Assembly (NCBI RefSeq): GCF_051348905.1
Contig: NC_135232.1
Location: forward strand, 845,780,514 to 845,844,513
Source: Ranitomeya variabilis
Taxonomy: Eukaryota > Chordata > Amphibia > Anura > Dendrobatidae
DNA: 64,000 nucleotides
Direction: 5' to 3'
The notes under the pieces were generated by a model. That model searched no databases. It was not told where the DNA came from and was given only the letters and a program-made list of their open reading frames with translations. Positions 11,591 through 22,545 of the stretch are shown here, in pieces; the first letter of the stretch is position 1; the number at the start of each line of letters is the position of its first letter. Made by a program: the position numbers and the translations under genes.

Positions 11591-12199
11591 TCTTTTAAAT
11601 TTCATCCTATCACTTTGTTTAAATTTCAGCTTGTGCTTTAAGTTAAGTTACATGCTTAGTTCACTCATTTGTTATTAAAAAATAAAAATGTTGCTTTTCT
11701 TCTAGATAGGAAAAGATACATTTGAATATGTCCAAACTGAATGCACGATACTTTGCTTGATTTTGGCATTGTACAGTGATATTAAGCAGGAACATATGTT
11801 TCCCATAAAAAGCAAGCAGAACCAAAGTGAGTTCTACTTTTCTCTGTAGCACATGTGGCATCAACATTAAAAAAGACAATAAACATCAGTACTGAGCTGT
11901 ACGTATGTGAATTCAGCTTTGGAGAAAGCTAAATCAATTGCTTGATGTTGCAGCTCCACCTGCTTGTAACTGCACAAGTCTGATAGCTTTTCACTGGGCT
12001 GAGTGCTCAACACTGCTCTTTCCCATTTTCCTATGCATAGAGTTAAAAAAGAGATGTAACCTGACACCTCATTGTGCTGGCAGTGTTGACTTTGATTTTG
12101 AGTTTGCACAGTGACATAAAGAAAGCAGCATATCTTAGGGTACAGATCGATGAATAGGAAGAGAATCTTAAAAAATGTACAAACTTTTTTCTGGAGAGG

Positions 12200-12270
12200 G
12201 CCTGGGTAGCTCAGTCGGTAGCATCAGACTTTTAATCTGAGGGTCCAGGGTTCAAGTCCCTGTTCAGGCG
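12200..12270 (+). tRNA. TRNAK-UUU: tRNA-Lys(TTT) copy 17, 71-nt D-arm-deletion class
   Basis: D-arm deletion with G73; tandem with the same class in copy 18, both in 680-bp units. Confidence 0.75.
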
Positions 12271-12879
12271 TCTTTTAAATTTCATCCTATCACTTTGTTT
12301 AAATTTCAGCTTGTGCTTTAAGTTAAGTTACATGCTTAGTTCACTCATTTGTTATTAAAAAATAAAAATGTTGCTTTTCTTCTAGATAGGAAAAGATACA
12401 TTTGAATATGTCCAAACTGAATGCACGATGCTTTGCTTGATTTTGGCATTGTACAGTGATATTAAGCAGGAACATATGTTTCCCATAAAAAGCAAGCAGA
12501 ACCAAAGTGAGTTCTACTTTTCTCTGTAGCACATGTGGCATCAACATTAAAAAAGACAATAAACATCAGTACTGAGCTGTACGTATGTGAATTCAGCTTT
12601 GGAGAAAGCTAAATCAATTGCTTGATGTTGCAGCTCCACCTGCTTGTAACTGCACAAGTCTGATAGCTTTTCACTGGGCTGAGTGCTCAACACTGCTCTT
12701 TCCCATTTTCCTATGCATAGAGTTAAAAAAGAGATGTAACCTGACACCTCATTGTGCTGGCAGTGTTGACTTTGATTTTGAGTTTGCACAGTGACATAAA
12801 GAAAGCAGCATATCTTAGGGTACAGATCGATGAATAGGAAGAGAATCTTAAAAAATGTACAAACTTTTTTCTGGAGAGG

Positions 12880-12950
12880 GCCTGGGTAGCTCAGTCGGTA
12901 GCATCAGACTTTTAATCTGAGGGTCCAGGGTTCAAGTCCCTGTTCAGGCG
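12880..12950 (+). tRNA. TRNAK-UUU: tRNA-Lys(TTT) copy 18, 71-nt D-arm-deletion class
   Basis: D-arm deletion with G73. The Gypsy element starts 245 bp beyond its 3' end. Confidence 0.75.
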
Positions 12951-13194
12951 TCTTTTAAATTTCATCCTATCACTTTGTTTAAATTTCAGCTTGTGCTTTA
13001 AGTTAAGTTACATGCTTAGTTCACTCATTTGTTATTAAAAAATAAAAATGTTGCTTTTCTTCTAGATAGGAAAAGATACATTTGAATATGTCCAAACTGA
13101 ATGCACGATGCTTTGCTTGATTTTGGCATTGTACAGTGATATTAAGCAGGAACATATGTTTCCCATAAAAAGCAAGCAGAACCAAAGTGAGTTC

Positions 13195-13921
13195 TGTCAT
13201 GATCTCAATGGCAAGAGAACATAGCATACGCATATATAGGAACTAGCTCTTGGAAGATGGGAACTGAGCTGACCATGAACTAAACCTAACGCACAACTAG
13301 CAGTGGCCGGGTAGCATGCCTACGTTGATTCTAGATGCCCAGCACCAGCCGGAGGACTAAATAATGCTAGCAGAGGAAAATATCAGTCCTAGCTCACCTC
13401 TAGAGAAATACCCCGAAAGGAGACAGAGGCCCCCCACATGTATTGGCGGTGAGTTAAGATGAAATAACAAACGTAGTATGAAAATAGGTTTAGCAAATTT
13501 GAGGTCCACTTACTACATAGCAGAAGACAGAAAGGACACTTTCATGGTCAGCTGAAAACCCTATCAAAACACCATCCAGAAATTACTTTAAAACTCTGGC
13601 ATTAACTCATAACACCAGAGTGGCAATTCCTGTTCACAAGAGCTTTCCAGACACAGTAACGAAACTACAGCTGTGAACTGGAACAAAAATGCAAAAACAA
13701 ACATGGACAAGAGTCCAACTTATCTAGTAGTTGTCTAGGAGCAGGAACAAGCACAGAGAGGCTTCTGATAACATTGTTGACCGGCAAGCAACTAACAGAG
13801 CAGCAAGGTTATATAGCGACTCCCACATGTATTGATGGGAACAGGTGAACAGAGAAGATGAAAACACCAGTTCAATTCCACCAGTAGCCACCGGGGGAGC
13901 CCAGAATCCAAATTCACAACA
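13195..13921 (-). repeat. 3' LTR of the Gypsy element
   Basis: 727 bp; in element orientation it is the downstream LTR. Near-identical to 18114-18840. The 5-6 bp target duplication GAGTTC lies just outside. Confidence 0.95.
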
Positions 13922-13924
13922 GTA

Positions 13925-13936
13925 CCCCCCCCTCAA
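13925..13936 (-). promoter_or_regulatory. Polypurine tract of the Gypsy element
   Basis: A G-rich tract on the minus strand (GAGGGGGGGG) directly upstream of the 3' LTR, at the place LTR elements use to prime plus-strand DNA. It overlaps the very end of the coding frame. Confidence 0.75.
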
Positions 13937-16900
13937 GGAGGGGGCACCGAACCCTCACCAGAACCACCAGGGCGATCAGGATGGGCCCTATGAAAGGCAC
14001 GAACCAGATCAGAGGCATGAACATCAGATGCATTCACCCAAGAATTATCCTCCTGGCCGTATCCCTTCCACTTGACCAGATACTGGAGTCTCCGTCTGGA
14101 AACACGAGAGTCTAAGATTTTCTCCACAACGTACTCCAACTCACCCTCAACCAACACCGGAGCAGGAGGCTCAACGGAAGGCACAACCGGTACCTCATAC
14201 CTGCGCAATAATGACCGATGAAAAACGTTATGAATAGAAAAGGATGCAGGGAGGTCCAAACGGAAGGAAACAGGGTTAAGAATCTCCAATATCTTATACG
14301 GGCCGATGAACCGAGGCTTAAACTTAGGAGAAGAGACCCTCATAGGGACAAAACGAGAAGACAACCACACCAAATCCCCAACACAAAGCCGAGGACCAAC
14401 ACGACGGTGGCGGTTGGCAAAAAGCTGAGTCTTCTCCTGGGACAACCTCAAATTGTCCACCACCTGCCCCCAGATCTGATGCAATCTCTCCACCACAGCA
14501 TCCACTCCAGGACAATCCGAAGATTCCACCTGACCAGAGGAAAATCGAGGATGAAACCCCGAATTACAGAAAAACGGGGACACCAAAGTGGCAGAGCTGG
14601 CCCGATTATTGAGAGCGAACTCTGCCAATGGCAAAAAAGCAACCCAATCATCCTGGTCAGCAGACACAAAACACCTCAGATATGTCTCCAGGGTCTGATT
14701 AGTCCGCTCGGTCTGGCCATTCGTCTGAGGATGGAAAGCGGACGAAAAAGATAAATCTATGCCCATCCTAGCACAGAATGCCCGCCAAAATCTAGACACG
14801 AATTGGGTCCCTCTGTCAGAAATGATATTCTCAGGAATACCATGCAAACGAACAACATTTTGAAAAAACAGAGGAACCAACTCGGAAGAAGAAGGCAACT
14901 TGGGCAGAGGAACCAAATGGACCATCTTAGAGAAACGGTCACACACCACCCAGATGACAGACATCTTCTGAGAAACAGGCAGATCTGAAATAAAATCCAT
15001 CGAGATGTGCGTCCAAGGCCTCTTAGGAATAGGCGGCAAGGGCAACAACAATCCACTAGCCCGAGAGCAACAAGGCTTGGCCCGAGCACAAACGTCACAA
15101 GCCTGCACAAAGCCTCGCACATCTCGTGACAGGGAAGGCCACCAGAAGGACCTTGCCACCAAATCCCTGGTACCAAAAATGCCAGGATGACCTGCCAACG
15201 CAGAAGAATGAACCTCAGAGATGACTCTACTGGTCCAATCATCAGGAACAAACAGTTTATCAGGTGGGCAACGATCCGGTCTATCTGCCTGAAACTCCTG
15301 CAAGGCCCGCCGCAGGTCTGGAGAAACGGCTGACAATACCACTCCATCCTTAAGGATACCTGTGGGCTCAGAGTTACCAGGCGAGTCAGGCTCAAAACTC
15401 CTAGAAAGGGCATCCGCCTTAACATTCTTAGAACCCGGTAGGTATGACACCACAAAATTAAACCGAGAGAAAAATAATGACCAGCGCGCCTGTCTAGGAT
15501 TCAGGCGCCTGGCGGTCTCAAGATAAATCAAGTTTTTGTGGTCAGTCAATACCACCACCTGATGTCTGGCCCCCTCAAGCCAATGGCGCCACTCCTCAAA
15601 AGCCCACTTCATGGCCAAAAGCTCCCGATTCCCAACATCATAATTCCGCTCAGTGGGCGAAAATTTACGGGAAAAGAAGGCACAAGGCCTCATCACGGAG
15701 CAGTCAGAACTTTTCTGCGACAACACTGCCCCAGCTCCGATCTCAGAAGCGTCGACCTCAACCTGAAAAGGTAGAGCAACATCAGGCTGACGCAACACAG
15801 GGGCAGAGGAAAAACGGCGCTTAAGCTCCCGAAAGGCCTCCACAGCGTCAGGGGACCAATCAGCAACATCAGCACCCTTCTTGGTCAAATCGGTCAATGG
15901 CTTAGCAATATCCGAAAAACCAGCAATAAATCGACGATAAAAGTTAGCAAAGCCCAAAAATTTCTGAAGACTCTTAAGAGAAGAGGGCTGCGTCCAATCA
16001 CAAATAGCTTGAACCTTGACAGGATCCATTTCAATGGAAGAGGGAGAAAAAATATATCCCAAAAAGGAAATCCTCTGTACCCCAAAAACACACTTAGAAC
16101 CCTTCACACACAAAGAATTAGACCGCAAAACCTGGAAAACCCTCCTGACTTGCTGGACATGAGAGTCCCAGTCATCCGAAAAAATCAGAATATCATCCAG
16201 ATACACAATCATAAATTTATCCAAATAATCGCGAAAAATATCATGCATAAAGGACTGGAAAACTGACGGAGCATTTGAAAGACCAAAAGGCATCACTAAA
16301 TACTCAAAGTGGCCCTCGGGCGTATTAAATGCGGTTTTCCACTCATCCCCCTGCCTGATTCGCACCAAATTATACGCCCCACGAAGGTCAATCTTAGAGA
16401 ACCACTTGGCCCCCTTTATGCAAGCAAACAAATCAGTCAGCAACGGCAATGGGTATTGATATTTTACAGTGATTTTATTCAAAAGCCGATAATCGATACA
16501 TGGTCTCAAAGAGCCGTCTTTTTTTGACACAAAGAAAAAACCGGCTCCTAAGGGAGATGACGATGGACGAATATGTCCCTTTTCCAAGGACTCCTTTATA
16601 TATTCTCGCATAGCAGCATGTTCAGGCACAGACAGATTAAATAAACGACCCTTTGGGTATTTACTACCCGGGATTAAATCTATGGCACAATCGCACTCTC
16701 GGTGCGGAGGTAATGAACCAAGCTTGGATTCTTCAAAGACGTCACGATAGTCAGACAGGAACTCAGGAATTTCAGAGGGAATAGATGATGAAATGGAAAC
16801 CACAGGTACATCCCCATGAGCCCCCTTACATCCCCAGCTCAACACAGACATAGCTCTCCAGTCGAGGACTGGGTTGTGAGATTGCAGCCAAGGCAATCCT

Positions 16901-17985
16901 AGCACCAAATCATCATGTAGATTATACAGCACCAGAAAGCGAATAAGCTCCTGGTGATCCGGATTAATACGCATAGTTACTTGTGTCCAGTATTGTGGTT
17001 TATTATTAGCCAATGGGGTGGAGTCAATCCCCTTCAGAGGAATAAGAGTCTCCAAAGGCTCTAAATCATACCCACAGCGTTTGGCAAAGGACCAATCCAT
17101 AAGACTCAAAGCGGCGCCAGAGTCGACATAGGCGTCCGTGGTAATAGATGACAAAGAGCAAATCAGGGTCACAGATAGAATAAACTTAGATGGTAAGGTG
17201 CAAATGGAAACAGATTTATCAAGCTTTTTAGTGCGCTTAGAGCATGCTGATATAACATGAGTAGAATCACCACAATAGAAACACAACCCATTTTTCCGTC
17301 TAAAATTCTGCCGCTCGCTTCGGGACAGAATTCTATCACACTGCATACTCTCTGGCGACTTCTCAGTGGACACCGCCAGATGGTGCACTGGTTTGCGCTC
17401 CCGCAAACGCCTATCGATCTGAATAGCCATTGTCATGGACTCATTCAGACCCGCAGGCACAGGGAACCCCACCATAACATCCTTAATGGCATCAGAGAGA
17501 CCCTCTCTGAAAGTCGCCGCCAGGGCGCACTCATTCCACTGAGTAAGCACAGACCATTTACGGAATCTTTGGCAGTAAATTTCCGCTTCATCTTGCCCCT
17601 GAGATAGGGACATCAAAGTTTTTTCTGCCTGAAGCTCCAAATGAGGTTCGTCATAAAGCAACCCCAAGGCCAGAAAAAACGCATCCACATTGAGCAACGC
17701 AGGATCCCCTGGTGTCAATGAAAAAGCCCAGTCTTGAGGGTCGCCCCGGAGCAAGGAAATCACAATCCTGACCTGCTGTGCAGGGTCTCCGGCAGAGCGA
17801 GATTTCAGGGACAAAAATAATTTGCAATTATTTCGAAAATTCTGAAACCCAGATCTATTCCCCGAGAAAAATTCCGGCAAAGGAATTCTCGGCTCAGATA
17901 CAGGTGCATGATAAACAAAATCTTGCAAATTTTGTACCTTCGTGGCGAGATTATTCAAACCTGCAGTTACACTCTGAAGATCCAT
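13933..17985 (-). CDS. Gag-Pol polyprotein of the Gypsy element (1,350 residues, single frame)
   Basis: Parts in order: Gag-like region (about residues 1-230); a CCHC zinc knuckle (CFYCGDSTHVISAC, about 235-248); an aspartic protease-like region (DSGA, about 288); reverse transcriptase (about 440-640, with YLDD near 595); RNase H (about 740-865); integrase with an HHCC-type zinc segment (about 930-970), core (about 985-1,110) and GPY/F-like tail (about 1,195-1,260); and a C-terminal chromodomain (about 1,283-1,340, with YLVKWKGYG). Gag and Pol in one frame is a known arrangement in some chromoviruses. The frame looks whole. In chromoviruses the chromodomain tethers integration complexes to modified histones. 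Open frames on the other strand and frames here are shadows. Confidence 0.95.
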   Translation of the reverse strand: MDLQSVTAGLNNLATKVQNLQDFVYHAPVSEPRIPLPEFFSGNRSGFQNFRNNCKLFLSLKSRSAGDPAQQVRIVISLLRGDPQDWAFSLTPGDPALLNVDAFFLALGLLYDEPHLELQAEKTLMSLSQGQDEAEIYCQRFRKWSVLTQWNECALAATFREGLSDAIKDVMVGFPVPAGLNESMTMAIQIDRRLRERKPVHHLAVSTEKSPESMQCDRILSRSERQNFRRKNGLCFYCGDSTHVISACSKRTKKLDKSVSICTLPSKFILSVTLICSLSSITTDAYVDSGAALSLMDWSFAKRCGYDLEPLETLIPLKGIDSTPLANNKPQYWTQVTMRINPDHQELIRFLVLYNLHDDLVLGLPWLQSHNPVLDWRAMSVLSWGCKGAHGDVPVVSISSSIPSEIPEFLSDYRDVFEESKLGSLPPHRECDCAIDLIPGSKYPKGRLFNLSVPEHAAMREYIKESLEKGHIRPSSSPLGAGFFFVSKKDGSLRPCIDYRLLNKITVKYQYPLPLLTDLFACIKGAKWFSKIDLRGAYNLVRIRQGDEWKTAFNTPEGHFEYLVMPFGLSNAPSVFQSFMHDIFRDYLDKFMIVYLDDILIFSDDWDSHVQQVRRVFQVLRSNSLCVKGSKCVFGVQRISFLGYIFSPSSIEMDPVKVQAICDWTQPSSLKSLQKFLGFANFYRRFIAGFSDIAKPLTDLTKKGADVADWSPDAVEAFRELKRRFSSAPVLRQPDVALPFQVEVDASEIGAGAVLSQKSSDCSVMRPCAFFSRKFSPTERNYDVGNRELLAMKWAFEEWRHWLEGARHQVVVLTDHKNLIYLETARRLNPRQARWSLFFSRFNFVVSYLPGSKNVKADALSRSFEPDSPGNSEPTGILKDGVVLSAVSPDLRRALQEFQADRPDRCPPDKLFVPDDWTSRVISEVHSSALAGHPGIFGTRDLVARSFWWPSLSRDVRGFVQACDVCARAKPCCSRASGLLLPLPPIPKRPWTHISMDFISDLPVSQKMSVIWVVCDRFSKMVHLVPLPKLPSSSELVPLFFQNVVRLHGIPENIISDRGTQFVSRFWRAFCARMGIDLSFSSAFHPQTNGQTERTNQTLETYLRCFVSADQDDWVAFLPLAEFALNNRASSATLVSPFFCNSGFHPRFSSGQVESSDCPGVDAVVERLHQIWGQVVDNLRLSQEKTQLFANRHRRVGPRLCVGDLVWLSSRFVPMRVSSPKFKPRFIGPYKILEILNPVSFRLDLPASFSIHNVFHRSLLRRYEVPVVPSVEPPAPVLVEGELEYVVEKILDSRVSRRRLQYLVKWKGYGQEDNSWVNASDVHASDLVRAFHRAHPDRPGGSGEGSVPPP

Positions 17986-18113
17986 TACAAACAGGTGGAC
18001 ACAGAGCCATTCAAAGATTAGAAGGAGAGAAAAAAAAAAAAAAATTTCAGCAGACTACTTATTTCTCTCCTTTCTCAGCCAAGGATTTTAACCCTTTAGT
18101 GTTCCGGTCAAAC
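17986..18113 (-). other. Untranslated leader of the Gypsy element
   Basis: 128 bp between the 5' LTR and the Gag start, with a poly-A run on the + strand at about 18030-18044. In element orientation the sequence after the LTR begins GTTTGACCGGAACAC. I do not recognise a standard TGG-type tRNA primer-binding site, and it does not match the 3' end of the tRNA-Lys in this array. Confidence 0.6.
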
Positions 18114-18840
18114 TGTCATGATCTCAATGGCAAGAGAACATAGCATACGCATATATAGGAACTAGCTCTTGGAAGATGGGAACTGAGCTGACCATGAACT
18201 AAACCTAACGCACAACTAGCAGTGGCCGGGTAGCATGCCTACGTTGATTCTAGATGCCCAGCACCAGCCGGAGGACTAAATAATGCTAGCAGAGGAAAAT
18301 ATCAGTCCTAGCTCACCTCTAGAGAAATACCCCGAAAGGAGACAGAGGCCCCCCACATGTATTGGCGGTGAGTTAAGATGAAATAACAAACGTAGTATGA
18401 AAATAGGTTTAGCAAATTTGAGGTCCACTTACTACATAGCAGAAGACAGAAAGGACACTTTCATGGTCAGCTGAAAACCCTATCAAAACACCATCCAGAA
18501 ATTACTTTAAAACTCTGGCATTAACTCATAACACCAGAGTGGCAATTCCTGTTCACAAGAGCTTTCCAGACACAGTAACGAAACTACAGCTGTGAACTGG
18601 AACAAAAATGCAAAAACAAACATGGACAAGAGTCCAACTTATCTAGTAGTTGTCTAGGAGCAGGAACAAGCACAGAGAGGCTTCTGATAACATTGTTGAC
18701 CGGCAAGCAGCTAACAGAGCAGCAAGGTTATATAGCGACTCCCACATGTATTGATGGGAACAGGTGAACAGAGAAGATGAAAACACCAGTTCAATTCCAC
18801 CAGTAGCCACCGGGGGAGCCCAGAATCCAAATTCACAACA
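18114..18840 (-). repeat. 5' LTR of the Gypsy element
   Basis: 727 bp; the upstream LTR in element orientation, expected to hold the Pol II promoter. Same length as the other LTR, with one difference found. Confidence 0.95.
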
Positions 18841-19215
18841 GAGTTCTACTTTTCTCTGTAGCACATGTGGCATCAACATTATGAAAGACAATAAACATCA
18901 GTACTGAGCTGTACGTATGTGAATTCAGCTTTGGAGAAAGCTAAATCAATTGCTTGATGTTGCAGCTCCACCTGCTTGTAACTGCACAAGTCTGATAGCT
19001 TTTCACTGGGCTGAGTGCTCAACACTGCTCTTTCCCATTTTCCTATGCATAGAGTTAAAAAAGAGATGTAACCTGACACCTCATTGTGCTGGCAGACAGT
19101 GTTGACTTTGATTTTGAGTTTGCACAGTGACATAAAGAAAGCAGCATATCTTAGGGTACAGATCGATGAATAGGAAGAGAATCTTAAAAAATGTACAAAC
19201 TTTTTTCTGGAGAGG

Positions 19216-19253
19216 GCCTGGGTAGCTCAGTCGGTAGAGCATCAGACTTTTAA
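19216..19253 (+). pseudogene. Truncated tRNA-Lys copy 19 (5' part only)
   Basis: Acceptor 5' strand, D arm, anticodon 5' stem and TTT anticodon are present, then ACTTTTAA runs straight into spacer GTTAAG. Everything from T39 onward, including box B and the terminator, is missing. The break joins ACTTTTAA of the tRNA to GCTTTAAG of the spacer through shared TTTAA, removing 86 bp. This fits microhomology-mediated deletion. Without box B normal Pol III transcription is not expected. Confidence 0.93.
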
Positions 19254-19815
19254 GTTAAGTTACATGCTTAGTTCACTCATTTGTTATTAAAAAATAAAAA
19301 TGTTGCTTTTCTTCTAGATAGGAAAAGATACATTTGAATATGTCCAAACTGAATGCACGATGCTTTGCTTGATTTTGGCATTGTACAGTGATATTAAGCA
19401 GGAACATATGTTTCCCATAAAAAGCAAGCAGAACCAAAGTGAGTTCTACTTTTCTCTGTAGCACATGTGGCATCAACATTATGAAAGACAATAAACATCA
19501 GTACTGAGCTGTACGTATGTGAATTCAGCTTTGGAGAAAGCTAAATCAATTGCTTGATGTTGCAGCTCCACCTGCTTGTAACTGCACAAGTCTGATAGCT
19601 TTTCACTGGGCTGAGTGCTCAACACTGCTCTTTCCCATTTTCCTATGCATAGAGTTAAAAAAGAGATGTAACCTGACACCTCATTGTGCTGGCAGACAGT
19701 GTTGACTTTGATTTTGAGTTTGCACAGTGACATAAAGAAAGCAGCATATCTTAGGGTACAGATCGATGAATAGGAAGAGAATCTTAAAAAATGTACAAAC
19801 TTTTTTCTGGAGAGG

Positions 19816-19888
19816 GCCTGGGTAGCTCAGTCGGTAGAGCATCAGACTTTTAATCTGAGGGTCCAGGGTTCAAGTCCCTGTTCAGGCG
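19816..19888 (+). tRNA. TRNAK-UUU: tRNA-Lys(TTT) copy 20, consensus
   Basis: Consensus gene, first intact copy after the Gypsy insertion. Confidence 0.96.
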
Positions 19889-20501
19889 TCTTTTAAATTT
19901 CATCCTATCACTTTGTTTAAATTTCAGCTTGTGCTTTAAGTTAAGTTACATGCTTAGTTCACTCATTTGTTATTAAAAAATAAAAATGTTGCTTTTCTTC
20001 TAGATAGGAAAAGATACATTTGAATATGTCCAAACTGAATGCACGATGCTTTGCTTGATTTTGGCATTGTACAGTGATATTAAGCAGGAACATATGTTTC
20101 CCATAAAAAGCAAGCAGAACCAAAGTGAGTTCTACTTTTCTCTGTAGCACATGTGGCATCAACATTAAAAAAGACAATAAACATCAGTACTGAGCTGTAC
20201 GTATGTGAATTCAGCTTTGGAGAAAGCTAAATCAATTGCTTGATGTTGCAGCTCCACCTGCTTGTAACTGCACAAGTCTGATAGCTTTTCACTGGGCTGA
20301 GTGCTCAACACTGCTCTTTCCCATTTTCCTATGCATAGAGTTAAAAAAGAGATGTAACCTGACACCTCATTGTGCTGGCAGACAGTGTTGACTTTGATTT
20401 TGAGTTTGCACAGTGACATAAAGAAAGCAGCATATCTTAGGGTACAGATCGATGAATAGGAAGAGAATCTTAAAAAATGTACAAACTTTTTTCTGGAGAG
20501 G

Positions 20502-20572
20502 GCCTGGGTAGCTCAGTCGGTAGCATCAGACTTTTAATCTGAGGGTCCAGGGTTCAAGTCCCTGTTCAGGCG
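20502..20572 (+). tRNA. TRNAK-UUU: tRNA-Lys(TTT) copy 21, 71-nt D-arm-deletion class
   Basis: D-arm deletion with G73, but the spacer keeps AGAC (684-bp type), so the two deletions are separable. Confidence 0.75.
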
Positions 20573-21181
20573 TCTTTTAAATTTCATCCTATCACTTTGT
20601 TTAAATTTCAGCTTGTGCTTTAAGTTAAGTTACATGCTTAGTTCACTCATTTGTTATTAAAAAATAAAAATGTTGCTTTTCTTCTAGATAGGAAAAGATA
20701 CATTTGAATATGTCCAAACTGAATGCACGATGCTTTGCTTGATTTTGGCATTGTACAGTGATATTAAGCAGGAACATATGTTTCCCATAAAAAGCAAGCA
20801 GAACCAAAGTGAGTTCTACTTTTCTCTGTAGCACATGTGGCATCAACATTAAAAAAGACAATAAACATCAGTACTGAGCTGTACGTATGTGAATTCAGCT
20901 TTGGAGAAAGCTAAATCAATTGCTTGATGTTGCAGCTCCACCTGCTTGTAACTGCACAAGTCTGATAGCTTTTCACTGGGCTGAGTGCTCAACACTGCTC
21001 TTTCCCATTTTCCTATGCATAGAGTTAAAAAAGAGATGTAACCTGACACCTCATTGTGCTGGCAGTGTTGACTTTGATTTTGAGTTTGCACAGTGACATA
21101 AAGAAAGCAGCATATCTTAGGGTACAGATCGATGAATAGGAAGAGAATCTTAAAAAATGTACAAACTTTTTTCTGGAGAGG

Positions 21182-21252
21182 GCCTGGGTAGCTCAGTCGG
21201 TAGCATCAGACTTTTAATCTGAGGGTCCAGGGTTCAAGTCCCTGTTCAGGCG
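21182..21252 (+). tRNA. TRNAK-UUU: tRNA-Lys(TTT) copy 22, 71-nt D-arm-deletion class
   Basis: D-arm deletion with G73 in a 680-bp unit. Confidence 0.75.
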
Positions 21253-21865
21253 TCTTTTAAATTTCATCCTATCACTTTGTTTAAATTTCAGCTTGTGCTT
21301 TAAGTTAAGTTACATGCTTAGTTCACTCATTTGTTATTAAAAAATAAAAATGTTGCTTTTCTTCTAGATAGGAAAAGATACATTTGAATATGTCCAAACT
21401 GAATGCACGATGCTTTGCTTGATTTTGGCATTGTACAGTGATATTAAGCAGGAACATATGTTTCCCATAAAAAGCAAGCAGAACCAAAGTGAGTTCTACT
21501 TTTCTCTGTAGCACATGTGGCATCAACATTATGAAAGACAATAAACATCAGTACTGAGCTGTACGTATGTGAATTCAGCTTTGGAGAAAGCTAAATCAAT
21601 TGCTTGATGTTGCAGCTCCACCTGCTTGTAACTGCACAAGTCTGATAGCTTTTCACTGGGCTGAGTGCTCAACACTGCTCTTTCCCATTTTCCTATGCAT
21701 AGAGTTAAAAAAGAGATGTAACCTGACACCTCATTGTGCTGGCAGACAGTGTTGACTTTGATTTTGAGTTTGCACAGTGACATAAAGAAAGCAGCATATC
21801 TTAGGGTACAGATCGATGAATAGGAAGAGAATCTTAAAAAATGTACAAACTTTTTTCTGGAGAGG

Positions 21866-21936
21866 GCCTGGGTAGCTCAGTCGGTAGCATCAGACTTTTA
21901 ATCTGAGGGTCCAGGGTTCAAGTCCCTGTTCAGGCG
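21866..21936 (+). tRNA. TRNAK-UUU: tRNA-Lys(TTT) copy 23, 71-nt D-arm-deletion class
   Basis: D-arm deletion with G73; AGAC kept upstream. Confidence 0.75.
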
Positions 21937-22545
21937 TCTTTTAAATTTCATCCTATCACTTTGTTTAAATTTCAGCTTGTGCTTTAAGTTAAGTTACATG
22001 CTTAGTTCACTCATTTGTTATTAAAAAATAAAAATGTTGCTTTTCTTCTAGATAGGAAAAGATACATTTGAATATGTCCAAACTGAATGCACGATGCTTT
22101 GCTTGATTTTGGCATTGTACAGTGATATTAAGCAGGAACATATGTTTCCCATAAAAAGCAAGCAGAACCAAAGTGAGTTCTACTTTTCTCTGTAGCACAT
22201 GTGGCATCAACATTAAAAAAGACAATAAACATCAGTACTGAGCTGTACGTATGTGAATTCAGCTTTGGAGAAAGCTAAATCAATTGCTTGATGTTGCAGC
22301 TCCACCTGCTTGTAACTGCACAAGTCTGATAGCTTTTCACTGGGCTGAGTGCTCAACACTGCTCTTTCCCATTTTCCTATGCATAGAGTTAAAAAAGAGA
22401 TGTAACCTGACACCTCATTGTGCTGGCAGTGTTGACTTTGATTTTGAGTTTGCACAGTGACATAAAGAAAGCAGCATATCTTAGGGTACAGATCGATGAA
22501 TAGGAAGAGAATCTTAAAAAATGTACAAACTTTTTGCTGGAGAGG

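Larger units (their letters stand above)
4947..13194 (+). repeat. tRNA-Lys satellite array, segment 2 (copies 7-18)
   Basis: Twelve units in the same orientation and phase as segment 1. Copies 7, 8, 10-14 and 16 have consensus tRNAs. Copies 9, 15, 17 and 18 are the 71-nt class, all in 680-bp-type units. Some spacers near copies 9-10 and 16-18 carry ACATTAAAAAAGAC instead of ACATTATGAAAGAC. The last unit is cut by the Gypsy insertion at its GAGTTC site. Confidence 0.97.
13195..18840 (-). mobile_element. Ty3/Gypsy LTR retrotransposon, chromodomain clade (chromovirus-like)
   Basis: A 5,646-bp insertion with two 727-bp direct LTRs that start TG and end CA on the + strand. It is flanked by GAGTTC at 13189-13194 and 18841-18846; removing the element and one copy restores the array unit. 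One long minus-strand frame covers gag and pol, ending in a chromodomain, which places it among Ty3/Gypsy chromoviruses. I see no envelope frame. It looks whole: both LTRs are complete and the coding frame is uninterrupted. The LTRs differ at only one position that I found (A or G in CAAGCAACTAAC / CAAGCAGCTAAC), about 0.14%. At commonly assumed vertebrate rates of 1-3e-9 per site per year this is a few hundred thousand years or less. Confidence 0.96.

Noticed and set aside
14218-14754. Plus-strand open frames inside the Gypsy element (up to 178 codons)
   Set aside because: They are shadows of the Gag-Pol frame on the opposite strand.
12880-19216. Ty3-like targeting of the Gypsy element to a Pol III start site
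   Set aside because: The insertion lies 245 bp after one tRNA and about 370 bp before the next, not within a few bases of a Pol III start as Ty3 integrates in yeast.
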